A DNA stretch of 7,393 nt, from positions 1 to 7,393 of the forward strand of contig JALURZ010000273.1 in assembly GCA_027058735.1 (NCBI GenBank). The letters are read 5' to 3'. Under the pieces are notes generated by a model. That model saw only the letters and a program-made list of their open reading frames with translations. It was not told the origin of the DNA and ran no database searches. Every line of letters starts with the position of its first letter. The stretch's first letter is position 1. Positions 1 to 7,393 of this stretch are shown here, one piece after another. The translations under genes and the position numbers were made by a program. The stretch is from Hyphomicrobiales bacterium. Its GTDB lineage: Bacteria > Pseudomonadota > Alphaproteobacteria > Rhizobiales > JALURZ01.

Positions 1-81
1 CTATTTTGTCTAGAGCGTATCTTTGTTATATGGAACCATTTGATGGGCCCATATAACAAAGATACGCTCTAGACAAAATAG
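1..81. repeat. Near-perfect 81-base palindrome at the operon's 3' end
   Basis: Bases 1-33 are the exact reverse complement of 49-81. Two mismatches follow (34/48 and 35/47), then four more pairs (36-39 with 43-46) close a three-base loop at 40-42, so 37 of 39 possible pairs form. The repeat is about 36% GC, far below the GC-rich genes beside it. Its right arm contains the last three codons and TAG stop of the upstream minus-strand gene. TA dinucleotides lie at 2-3 and 79-80, and CTAG lies symmetrically at 10-13 and 69-72. It may be a transcript-end hairpin, a miniature inverted-repeat element with TA target duplication, or an assembly fold-back, because the window starts exactly at the stem base. 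No U-tract typical of an intrinsic terminator is visible. Confidence 0.9.
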
Positions 82-1760
82 GCGATCATGTAGGCTGCCA
101 GCAGCAAGCTCGCCCAGATCGCCATGCTGCCCGTGGGCCAGGTGCGCGCCAGCACGCCGTCCGGGCCATGGTGGCGGTAAAGCCGCGATAAAAAGGCCGA
201 CACCGTACGGGTCATGGCTTTTGTACCGCGCGAACTGATCAGTTGCCACAGCGAAACCAGGGATTGGAGCATGGACCTGCCGGGCCGGCGATAGATCCAG
301 TCGAAATCCAGGTTCACCGAGCCCATTGGGCGTGGATACAGCCCCGCGCGCATCAGCAGAATGAACGCCAGCGCCGAGAACATGAGGATCTGTAGCTGTT
401 TGACCACATAGCCGGGACTGTAGGGATTGTAGTCCACCGCATAGGGCAGAACCGAGTAGAGCACGGCGGGCATGACCCCGATTGCGATGCACAACACGGC
501 GGCGATGCCCATCGCGGCCAGCATGTTCGGCGGCGCTTCCTCGCAGCGTTTGCCCGAGTCTTGCGCAAAAAAGGCATAATAGGGCACCTTGATGCCGCAA
601 TAGAGAAGCACGCCGGCGCTGGCGAACAACAACATCAGCCAGGTCCAGAAATAACCCTCCTCCATGGCGGCCGAGATGATCAAGGACTTGCTGATGAAAC
701 CGCTGAACAGGGGAAATGCCGAAATCGAGGCCGCCCCCACGATGCACAGGCCGGCCGTCCAGGGCATCGATTTGTACAGTCCACCCAGTTCCGATCCCCT
801 GACAGTGCCGAGGCGATAGAGAACCGCGCCCATCGACATGAGCAGCAGCGCCTTGTACAGGATATGGGCGACCGCGTGGGCCGCGGCCCCATTGATCGCC
901 ATCTGCGTGCCAATCCCCACGCCGACCACCATGAAGCCCAGCTGGTTGTTGAGACTGTAGGCGAGCACCCGACGCAGGTCGTTTTCGATGACAGCGTAAA
1001 AGATCGGGAAGAGTGTCATGATCACCCCGATCGGCACGAGTATCTCGGTGCCAGCATAGCCTCTCGCGAGCGCGTATACCGCAAGCTTGGTCGTGAACAC
1101 GGACAGCCAGACCGTTCCGGTGACAGTCGCTTCGGGATAGGCATCCTGGAGCCAGTTGTGCAGCAGGGGAAAGGCGCATTTTATGCCGAAGGCGAGGAAA
1201 ATCAGCACCCCGGCCGTGGTCTCCAGCCCGATCGCCTCAAAGCTGATGGAACCGGTTGCGCGATAATTGAGCAGCACACCGAAAAACAGCAGCAATCCGG
1301 AGAGAACCTGGACAATCAGATAGCGCATGCCGGCACGGTAGGCGCTCTGGGTGCCCCGCGCCCAGATCAGGGCGACCGAAGCCATGGCCGTGCCTTCCCA
1401 GAACACAAAAAGCGTCACCAGATCCCCGGCAAACACGGCCCCCACGGCGCTGCCCGCATAAATCAGGGCGGCGCACTGCTGCACCACATCCTTGATATGC
1501 AGGGCGAATATGACCGACACCAGCGTCGCGATCAGGAAGATGTAGCCAAACAGGCTGCTGAGCCGATCGACCCGCAGCGTGACCAGGTTCAACCCGAGAT
1601 ATTCCAGTTCACCCGACAAGCCATAGGGCAGGGCGATCAGGTGCACAAAGGCCAGCACCGGCAGGGCGAGCATGAACAGCGAACGTGCGCGCCCGCGCAG
1701 CAGCGGCACCAACAGCGCGCCGATGATGAGGATCAGCCCTGGCGAGATATCAGTCATCAT
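69..1760 (-). CDS. Third NuoL/M/N-like antiporter subunit (MrpD-type, divergent), 563 aa
   Basis: Polytopic inner-membrane subunit of the proton-conducting transporter family (Proton_antipo_M fold), expected to form an ion-translocating channel in the Mrp complex. The antiporter landmarks are present: TM5 glutamate E122 (FVFWEGTAMAS), TM7 lysine K194 (FGIKCAFPLLHNW) with H201, TM8 lysine K225 (FTTKLAVYALAR), TM12 lysine K303 (HILYKALLLM) and a later lysine K358. The usual WLP motif reads WLQ (203-205). It is longer than the other two antiporter-like subunits. The extra C-terminal part has a DFDWIYRRPG motif (485-494), a basic helical stretch at about 495-530 and a last membrane helix (about 544-562), reminiscent of the lateral-helix region of NuoL/MrpA-type subunits. 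The ATG at 1760 lies 6 bases after GGAGG; a second ATG at 1757 is also possible. It overlaps the preceding small gene by 11 bases and ends with TAG inside the palindrome. Family assignment is firm; equivalence to one canonical subunit is not. Confidence 0.92.
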   Translation of the reverse strand: MMTDISPGLILIIGALLVPLLRGRARSLFMLALPVLAFVHLIALPYGLSGELEYLGLNLVTLRVDRLSSLFGYIFLIATLVSVIFALHIKDVVQQCAALIYAGSAVGAVFAGDLVTLFVFWEGTAMASVALIWARGTQSAYRAGMRYLIVQVLSGLLLFFGVLLNYRATGSISFEAIGLETTAGVLIFLAFGIKCAFPLLHNWLQDAYPEATVTGTVWLSVFTTKLAVYALARGYAGTEILVPIGVIMTLFPIFYAVIENDLRRVLAYSLNNQLGFMVVGVGIGTQMAINGAAAHAVAHILYKALLLMSMGAVLYRLGTVRGSELGGLYKSMPWTAGLCIVGAASISAFPLFSGFISKSLIISAAMEEGYFWTWLMLLFASAGVLLYCGIKVPYYAFFAQDSGKRCEEAPPNMLAAMGIAAVLCIAIGVMPAVLYSVLPYAVDYNPYSPGYVVKQLQILMFSALAFILLMRAGLYPRPMGSVNLDFDWIYRRPGRSMLQSLVSLWQLISSRGTKAMTRTVSAFLSRLYRHHGPDGVLARTWPTGSMAIWASLLLAAYMIAYFV

Positions 1761-2036
1761 AATAGTCCTCCGGCCGCATCACGAGCCGGCGCAGCACCTG
1801 CTTGGCCACGATCACGAGCACGACACAGGCCGCGAGGCTGTAGAGGCCGTAAAATCCGAACCAGCGCTCGATGGCAAACGGTCCGTATCTGCTGATCAGC
1901 GGGTCAATCGCAAGCAGCACCGCGCATATGGCGTAGACCGCGTAGACGATCTTGTTGACGTTGCCGGTCTGGTCCAGCCAGAACCGTTGCCTGCCGTCCG
2001 CAGCCCGCGCGCCCTCGCCTTGTCGTTTCCGCTGCA

Positions 2037-2037
<1 letters not shown>
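1750..2037 (-). CDS. Small two-helix membrane protein ending in EDYYDD, 95 aa
   Basis: I know no named domain for this protein. It resembles small hypothetical proteins I recall next to NuoL-like subunits in Mrp-type clusters, but that is memory, not a search. A basic, hydrophilic N-terminus (about residues 1-28) is followed by one membrane helix (about 29-47), a short loop with RYGPFAIERWFGFYGLY, a second helix (about 63-79), and a charged end, VLRRLVMRPEDYYDD. It lies between two antiporter subunits, overlaps the gene before it by one base (TGATG) and the gene after it by up to 11 bases, so it is probably translated with them and may be an accessory subunit. Two ATGs lie in tandem (2040 and 2037). 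The second is preferred because GGAGG lies 6 bases before it, against only 3 before the first. Confidence 0.82.
1767..1771 (-). promoter_or_regulatory. Ribosome binding site of the 563-aa subunit
   Basis: GGAGG on the coding strand, 6 bases before the ATG at 1760 and 9 before the ATG at 1757. It is formed by the Pro-Glu-Asp codons of the MRPEDYYDD end of the upstream small protein, so the same bases serve as codons and as ribosome site. Confidence 0.75.
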
Positions 2038-3529
<1,492 letters not shown>

Positions 3530-3533
<4 letters not shown>

Positions 3534-5014
3534 GGCGCCCCCGCAAGCAGAATGTCGACGGCGCGCCGCGCGATGCCTGCGGTCAGCGACGTGTCAAGGC
3601 CGAAATAGACCGTCGCCGCCGCCAGGATCGCCATCGGCGCGAGCATGGACACCGGCACATCGCGCACCTCAGGGCCGGTGTGGCGCAAGGGCCGGAACCA
3701 CACAACCTCGATCACCCGCCCGATATAGACCATGGATATCAGCGAACTGGCGACCAGCAGAAACACCAGCCACCACCAGCCCTTGTCCAACGCGCCGAGC
3801 GCCAGATACCACTTGGAGACGAATCCGACCGTGCCCGGCGTTCCGATGATCGAGAGACCGGCGAGGGCGAAGACGATTGTCGTCGCCGGCATCTTGCGCC
3901 CGATGCCGGCCAGGTCATCGAGCTTTGACGAGCCGATCCGGTATACCACCGCGCCGATCGCCATGAACAGCGCCCCTTTCATCATCGCATGGTTGATCAG
4001 GTGCACGACGCCGCCAGTGAGGCCCATCTTGTTGGCCAGCCCGATCCCCAGGGTGATGTAGCCGATCTGCCCGACCGAGGAATAGGCCAGCATGCGCTTG
4101 ATGTCGTCCTGGAAGACAGCAACGATCGAGGCGCCGAACATCGCCGCGATGGACAGGACAAGCATGATTTCGGGCACCGGCAGTCCTTCGAACACGACGG
4201 TGACGCCGAACACCGAAAACAGGAACCGCAAATAGAGATAGACCGCCACCTTGGTGGCCGTCGCGGCCAGAAAGGCGCTCACCACGGATGGGGAATAGGT
4301 ATAGGCGTTGGGCAGCCAGACATGCAGCGGGAACAGTGCCAGTTTGAGGCTGATGCCGACCACCAGAAACGCGAGTGCGGCCAGAACGGGCCGGGTCGGG
4401 CCGATTTCGGCGATCCGCGCGGTGAGTTCCACCAGATTGAGCGTGCCCGTCGCCGCGTAGAGCAGGCCGACCCCGATGACATAGAACGTCGCCCCGATCG
4501 TTCCCATGATCAGATACTGATAGGCCGACAGCAGCGCGCGGCGATCCTTGCCAAGGGCGATCAGGACGTAGGTCGACAGCGACGAAATTTCCATGAACAC
4601 GAAGATGTTGAACGCATCCCCCGTGATCGCGATGCCGAGCAGCCCGGCCAGGCACAGCAGGTACATGGTGTAGAACCAGGCCTGCTTGTCGGCATCGATC
4701 TCCTTGGCGACGCTGGCCCGCGCATAGGGCATGATGAGCGCGCCGATAACCGAGACAAGCATCACCAGATAGGCGCCAACGACATCGATCCGGTATTCGA
4801 TGCCCCACGGCGGCGCCCAGCCGCCAAGCTCGTAGGAAATGAACCCGCCGTCCTGCACCTGCATCAGCAACAGGGCGGAAATCACCGGCATGGCGAGTGA
4901 GACCACCAGCGCAACCAGCCAGGCAAGGGATCCGCTGCGCAACAGGGCGCACAGCAGCGCGCCGAACAGCGGCAACACGATCTGCAGGGCCGGAAGCTGG
5001 GATTCAAGCGTCAT
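3530..5014 (-). CDS. Na+/H+ antiporter subunit MrpD, 494 aa
   Basis: Core antiporter subunit of the Mrp complex and homologue of NuoM/N; it carries protons through charged residues in the middle of the membrane. Visible landmarks are E142 in TM5 (FVFMEISSLSTYVL), K224 in TM7 (ISLKLALFPLHVWLPNAY) with H231, K255 in TM8 (ATATKVAVYL), K346 in TM12 (INHAMMKGALF) and K401 (GFVSKWYLALG). E142 and K224 are 82 residues apart, the spacing I recall for the essential Glu/Lys pair of Bacillus MrpD. About 14 membrane helices and 494 residues match the family. A longer open frame extends upstream to 5395, but that part is the shadow of mrpC. The ATG at 5014 is preferred because the homologous N-terminus (MTLESQLPALQIVLPL) starts there and forms an ATGA overlap with the mrpC stop. 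The Shine-Dalgarno site is weak, consistent with translational coupling. Confidence 0.95.
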
Positions 5015-5376
5015 TCGCCGTCTTTCTCGGGAAAGATCTCGTCCTCCTCGATGGTGCCGTATTCCTCGTTGATGCGCACCACCAGCGCCAGCCCCAGTGC
5101 AAGCGTGGCCACGCCCACCACGATGGCCGTCAGGATCAGCACATGGGGAAGCGGATTGGAGTAGACGGTGAAATCCGGATCGAGAATGGGGGGGGTGCCG
5201 CCGAGAATCTTGCCCGGCGAGGTATACAGCAGATAGACCGACGTCTGGAACAGGGACAGCCCGACCAGCTTCTTGACCATATTGCCGCGTGCAACGACAA
5301 TATAAAGGCCGGAGACCATGAGAAAAATCGTGATCCACTGATTGTAGTTGGCGACGATTTCGGAAATTATGGTCAT
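5011..5376 (-). CDS. Na+/H+ antiporter subunit MrpC (NuoK-like), 121 aa
   Basis: Three-helix membrane subunit homologous to NuoK of complex I and MbhG of membrane-bound hydrogenase; it helps form the proton path next to MrpD. Helices lie at about 12-29, 35-52 and 78-101. The family signature NPLPHVLILTAIVVGVA spans residues 74-90, and GNMVKKLVGLSLFQTSVYLL covers the second helix. The C-terminus after the third helix is strongly acidic (NEEYGTIEEDEIFPEKDGE) and should be cytoplasmic if topology follows NuoK. It overlaps mrpB upstream and mrpD downstream by four bases each (ATGA). A run of eight C on the coding strand (G at 5188-5195) encodes Thr-Pro-Pro at residues 61-63. Length and motifs are normal for MrpC. 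Confidence 0.96.
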   Translation of the reverse strand: MTIISEIVANYNQWITIFLMVSGLYIVVARGNMVKKLVGLSLFQTSVYLLYTSPGKILGGTPPILDPDFTVYSNPLPHVLILTAIVVGVATLALGLALVVRINEEYGTIEEDEIFPEKDGE

Positions 5377-5792
5377 CCGCGCCCGCGCCCCGCAAACGTA
5401 TAGAATATGGCGATCATGGTGCCGGAAACGGTGACGAGAACGCCGATCTCGACCAGCAGAATGCCGATCAGCTGCCCGCGCACGCTGTCGCTCAAAAGCA
5501 CCGAATAATTCAGAAATTCACCCCCCATGAGCATGGCGATCGCGCCAACGCCGGCAAAGATCACGACACCCAGGGGCACCATGAATTCGGCGAGCCGCGC
5601 GGGCACGACTTTCTGTGCTGCGGGAAGACCGAAAATGATCCCGTAAAGGATCACCATGGCTGCCGCGATGATGCCGGCCTGAAACCCTCCGCCGGGACCG
5701 TAATCGGCATGGAATTGCACATAGAACGCAAACATCAGCATGAACGGCAGCATCAGCTTGGCGGTGATGCGCAATATGAGATCAAGTTTCAT
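5373..5792 (-). CDS. Na+/H+ antiporter subunit MrpB (MnhB domain), 139 aa
   Basis: Four-helix membrane subunit of the Mrp complex, matching the MnhB domain and MbhF. The diagnostic motif FHADYGPGGGFQAG lies at residues 27-40, after the first helix (about 8-26). Further helices lie at about 38-56, 69-90 and 105-133, the last containing E115 in VEIGVLVTVSG. It ends in the short basic tail AGRGRG. The protein has the usual MrpB length and is complete. The start overlaps the previous stop in an ATGA arrangement, with a GGGGA-like ribosome site 8 bases upstream, and the stop overlaps the mrpC start in the same way. The DUF4040 part sometimes fused to the front of MnhB domains is in the separate gene upstream. 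Confidence 0.95.
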   Translation of the reverse strand: MKLDLILRITAKLMLPFMLMFAFYVQFHADYGPGGGFQAGIIAAAMVILYGIIFGLPAAQKVVPARLAEFMVPLGVVIFAGVGAIAMLMGGEFLNYSVLLSDSVRGQLIGILLVEIGVLVTVSGTMIAIFYTFAGRGRG

Positions 5793-6340
5793 TTGGCTGA
5801 TCCCCGCTCCGGTCGCGCTGGCCTGGCCTTGCGCTTCCGCCGCCGCCCGCGCAGCAGCAGCAGCACACCGATGCCGGCGGTGAACACGACCGTGGTTTCG
5901 CCCAGGGTGTCATAGCCGCGATAGCTGGACAGCACCGAGGTCACCACATTGGGCACCCCGGTTTCCTCGATGGATTTTTCCAGATAGCGCGGTGCGGTAT
6001 TCAGGTGTACAGGGTTGTCGGCGGCGCCAAACGGCGGCAGATCCAAGGTGCCGTAAACCAGCACGCCGGCCGTGATCACGGATACGACCAGCGGCAGCAG
6101 CGGGGTGTGGTGGGGCACCGATTCGCGGCTCTTGGTGAGATACAGAACGCTCAGCATCAGCACGGTCGAAATTCCGGCGCCAACCGAGGCTTCCGTCATC
6201 GCCACATCGACGGCGTCGAGCACCATCAGCACGCTGGCCATCATGAAGCTGTAGATGCCGCCGAGAATGACCACGCCAAACAGGTTGCGCTGACGCACCA
6301 CGCCAACGGTGACAGCCGCCATCAAGGTCAGCAGAACCAT
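5789..6340 (-). CDS. Stand-alone MrpA C-terminal module (MbhD + MbhE-like), 183 aa
   Basis: Corresponds to the C-terminal region of MrpA, present here as its own gene as in archaeal membrane-bound hydrogenase, where it is MbhD plus MbhE. Residues about 1-70 form the DUF4040/MbhD-like part with LDAVDVAMTEASVGAGIS (41-58), whose E50 is in the conserved position. Residues about 80-165 form the MbhE-like part: a helix (81-96), an extracytoplasmic loop with PPFG and NTAPRYLEKS, the YRGYDTLGETTVV motif (140-152) with E148, and a final helix. A strongly basic tail (RGRRRKRKARPARPE, 165-179) ends the protein. The first ATG is at 6340, five bases after the mrpG stop. The reading frame upstream encodes IEALIN, similar to the usual family N-terminus, so the true start may be a rare codon at 6358. 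A far longer open frame to 6712 is a shadow of mrpG. Confidence 0.9.
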   Translation of the reverse strand: MVLLTLMAAVTVGVVRQRNLFGVVILGGIYSFMMASVLMVLDAVDVAMTEASVGAGISTVLMLSVLYLTKSRESVPHHTPLLPLVVSVITAGVLVYGTLDLPPFGAADNPVHLNTAPRYLEKSIEETGVPNVVTSVLSSYRGYDTLGETTVVFTAGIGVLLLLRGRRRKRKARPARPERGSAK

Positions 6341-6345
6341 GTTGA

Positions 6346-6678
6346 TCAGCGCTTCGATCCGCCCGCTCCCTTGTGGCTGTTCAGCATCGGCTCGACACCG
6401 GCAAACCGGGCCGCGCGCGCGACCGCATGGGTGGCAACCGGTCCGGTATAGATGATGACCGCAAACAGGATCACCAGCTTGAGTGCGACCAGGCTCCAGC
6501 CCGCCTGCAGCAGCATTCCCGCAAACAGGGCCCCGGCGCCAAGGGTTTCGCTGACGCTGTGGGCGTGCATGCGGGTGAACACATCCGGCATCCGGTAAAG
6601 ACCGATACCGCCGATCAGATAAAACAGGCTGCCCCCCACGACCAGCAACCAGCTGACGATATCGATCAGCAGCGCCAT
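6346..6678 (-). CDS. Na+/H+ antiporter subunit MrpG, 110 aa
   Basis: Three-helix membrane subunit matching the PhaG/MnhG/YufB family and MbhC. Helices lie at about 4-25, 44-60 and 63-82. Diagnostic motifs are GLYRMPDVFTRMHAHS (26-41) after the first helix and TGPVATHAVARAA (78-90) after the third. Length is normal for the family. The C-terminal tail, NSHKGAGGSKR, is basic. The ATG shares one base with the mrpF stop (TGATG), and no strong Shine-Dalgarno site precedes it, so translation is probably coupled to mrpF. Together with MrpE and MrpF it belongs to the peripheral E-F-G module thought to take part in cation handling. Confidence 0.96.
   Translation of the reverse strand: MALLIDIVSWLLVVGGSLFYLIGGIGLYRMPDVFTRMHAHSVSETLGAGALFAGMLLQAGWSLVALKLVILFAVIIYTGPVATHAVARAARFAGVEPMLNSHKGAGGSKR
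6366..6369 (-). promoter_or_regulatory. Possible ribosome site suggesting a non-ATG start
   Basis: GGAG on the coding strand lies 7 bases before an in-frame ATC at 6358, but 25 bases before the first ATG at 6340. The ATC would begin the protein with IEALIN, which resembles the usual family N-terminus. The site therefore bears on which start the MbhD/E-like gene uses. Four bases is a weak signal alone. Confidence 0.35.
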
Positions 6679-6959
6679 CAGCTTTCAACCGTCTCTTCGT
6701 CACTGCGGGCAAGATCGCCGTAGCGGAAGAATTTCAGGACCGCCAGCGTGCCAATCAGGTTGAGCATTCCGTAGGTGATGCCGACATCGAGAAATTCCGG
6801 CCGGCCGGTCAGGAAGCCGAGAACCGCCAGCAACATGATGGCCGCGCCGCCGATCGCATTGGCGGCCAGCACGCGGTCAAAGACCGTGGGTCCCCTGAGC
6901 GCCCGGGCCACCGCCAGGACATGAACGATCATTATGGCAATCGCGGCGATCGTGAACAT
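6678..6959 (-). CDS. Na+/H+ antiporter subunit MrpF, 93 aa
   Basis: Small three-helix membrane protein of the MrpF/PhaF family (MbhB equivalent). Helices lie at about 2-19, 33-50 and 58-76. The family motif ALRGPTVFDRVLAANAIG spans residues 20-37 with D28 in the conserved acidic position, and FLDVGITYGMLNLIGTLAV follows in the third helix. The short C-terminus is acidic (DLARSDEETVES). Length is typical. The ATG at 6959 starts three bases after the mrpE stop and has a good Shine-Dalgarno sequence within the end of mrpE. The stop shares one base with the mrpG start. Confidence 0.96.
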   Translation of the reverse strand: MFTIAAIAIMIVHVLAVARALRGPTVFDRVLAANAIGGAAIMLLAVLGFLTGRPEFLDVGITYGMLNLIGTLAVLKFFRYGDLARSDEETVES

Positions 6960-6962
6960 CGT

Positions 6963-7393
6963 TCAGCCCCCCTCCAGCCAGACGACCTTGCGCTCCATGA
7001 TCCCGCGCGCGAGGTCCTCCGCCCCCTCCTTTGTGATCGCATGGACGAGCAGTTCCCCGGGCTCCGCCTCGACCGTGATCGTTCCCGGCGTCAGGGTGAT
7101 GGAATTGGCGTAGATATTGACGCCGAGCGCGGATTTCTGACCCGCCCTGATCCTGATGAGGGTTGGCGAGATCGGCAGTTTGGGATCGACGATGATCTTC
7201 GAAACGGTCCACGCCGATTTGACGATTTCGACCGCAAGCCAGGGCCAGTAGAGCAGTGCGCGCGGCAGCAGCGCGATGGGGTGACCCTCCTTGTCGACGA
7301 TCGCCATCCAGGCACCCAGGCCGGCAATCGCGACGGCGCATATCGCGCCGATGGTCACCAACATGAGCGTGTAGTGGCCCGAAAGCGCCAACC
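6963..7393 (-). CDS. Na+/H+ antiporter subunit MrpE, 5' end outside the window
   Basis: MrpE/PhaE/MnhE family subunit (MbhA equivalent). Visible are an N-terminal helix (about residues 7-31 of the visible part), a hydrophobic segment with RALLYWPWLAVEIVKSAW (44-61), and the cytoplasmic domain with NIYANSITLTPGTITVE (92-108), HAITKEG (117-123) and a C-terminal KVVWLEGG. The first visible in-frame start would be TTG at 7391, but the two bases before it fit the last two bases of a Trp codon, and family members carry about 15-25 residues before this LSGHYT motif. The gene therefore probably continues past the window edge and only the 3' part is seen here. It ends with TGA three bases before mrpF. 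It is the first visible gene of the operon, so the promoter is not in the window. Confidence 0.93.
   Translation of the reverse strand, partial: LALSGHYTLMLVTIGAICAVAIAGLGAWMAIVDKEGHPIALLPRALLYWPWLAVEIVKSAWTVSKIIVDPKLPISPTLIRIRAGQKSALGVNIYANSITLTPGTITVEAEPGELLVHAITKEGAEDLARGIMERKVVWLEGG
6967..6975 (-). promoter_or_regulatory. Ribosome binding site of mrpF
   Basis: On the coding strand this reads GGAGGGGGG and lies within the last codons of mrpE, ending 7 bases before the mrpF ATG (11 bases if only GGAGG is counted). It is one of the strong Shine-Dalgarno sites in the operon. The genes joined by ATGA overlaps have much weaker sites. Confidence 0.75.

Noticed and set aside
1..81. Classical Rho-independent terminator
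   Set aside because: The stem is far longer and more AT-rich than usual, begins inside the coding region, and no T-run follows on the coding strand within the window, so I record it as a repeat.
10..1179. 389-codon minus-strand frame overlapping the end of the operon
   Set aside because: Alternative frame of the 563-aa antiporter gene; the product is Arg/Gly/His-rich and shows no family motif.
561..1895. 444-codon open frame on the plus strand
   Set aside because: It lies opposite the 563-aa antiporter gene and its product is rich in His, Gln, Arg, Asp and Glu without domain-like segments, as expected for the antisense of a hydrophobic GC-rich gene.
3989..4900. 303-codon plus-strand frame opposite mrpD
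   Set aside because: Antisense shadow with strongly polar, low-complexity composition and no recognisable start context.
5015..5395. N-terminal extension of the mrpD frame
   Set aside because: This part overlaps mrpC in another frame and has no membrane or family motif; the MrpD-like sequence begins at 5014.
6341..6712. N-terminal extension of the MbhD/E-like frame beyond IEALIN
   Set aside because: It is an out-of-frame reading of mrpG with Arg/Gly-rich sequence; only the last six residues before the ATG resemble the family.

Overview
The window is one tightly packed, minus-strand operon fragment for a multisubunit Mrp/Mnh-type monovalent cation/H+ antiporter. High GC content, a run of 1-4 bp stop/start overlaps and the protein style fit a proteobacterium, most likely an alphaproteobacterium. 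That assignment is inference from composition and family resemblance, because no phylogenetic marker is present. Almost all of the sequence is coding. The only non-coding stretch is the first 68 bases, which belong to a very large inverted repeat.

In transcription order (right to left) the genes are: mrpE (5' end outside the window), mrpF, mrpG, a stand-alone gene for the C-terminal MbhD/MbhE-like part of MrpA, mrpB, mrpC, mrpD (494 aa), a second antiporter-like subunit (498 aa) whose motifs resemble the N-terminal half of MrpA, a 95-aa two-helix membrane protein, and a third NuoL/M/N-like subunit (563 aa). The order E-F-G-A(C-term)-B-C-D is that of the antiporter half of archaeal membrane-bound hydrogenase operons (Mbh subunits A to H). 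It is not the classical bacterial ABCDEFG order. Where Mbh operons continue with hydrogenase genes, this one continues with two more ion-translocating subunits and a small protein.

The large MrpA polypeptide is thus represented by two separate genes in permuted order, and three antiporter-like subunits are present instead of the usual two (MrpA, MrpD). All three keep the expected TM5 glutamate, TM7 lysine, TM8 lysine and TM12 lysine, so all three look competent for proton or ion transfer. The products would form one large inner-membrane complex using the proton motive force to export Na+ (or another monovalent cation), or the reverse. No redox, carbonic-anhydrase-like or DabA-like partner is visible here.

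The operon's last codons run into a near-perfect 81-base palindrome (1-81) at the very edge of the window. It could be a transcript-end hairpin, a miniature inverted-repeat element flanked by TA, or a fold-back assembly artefact. No promoter is visible; transcription must start beyond position 7393.
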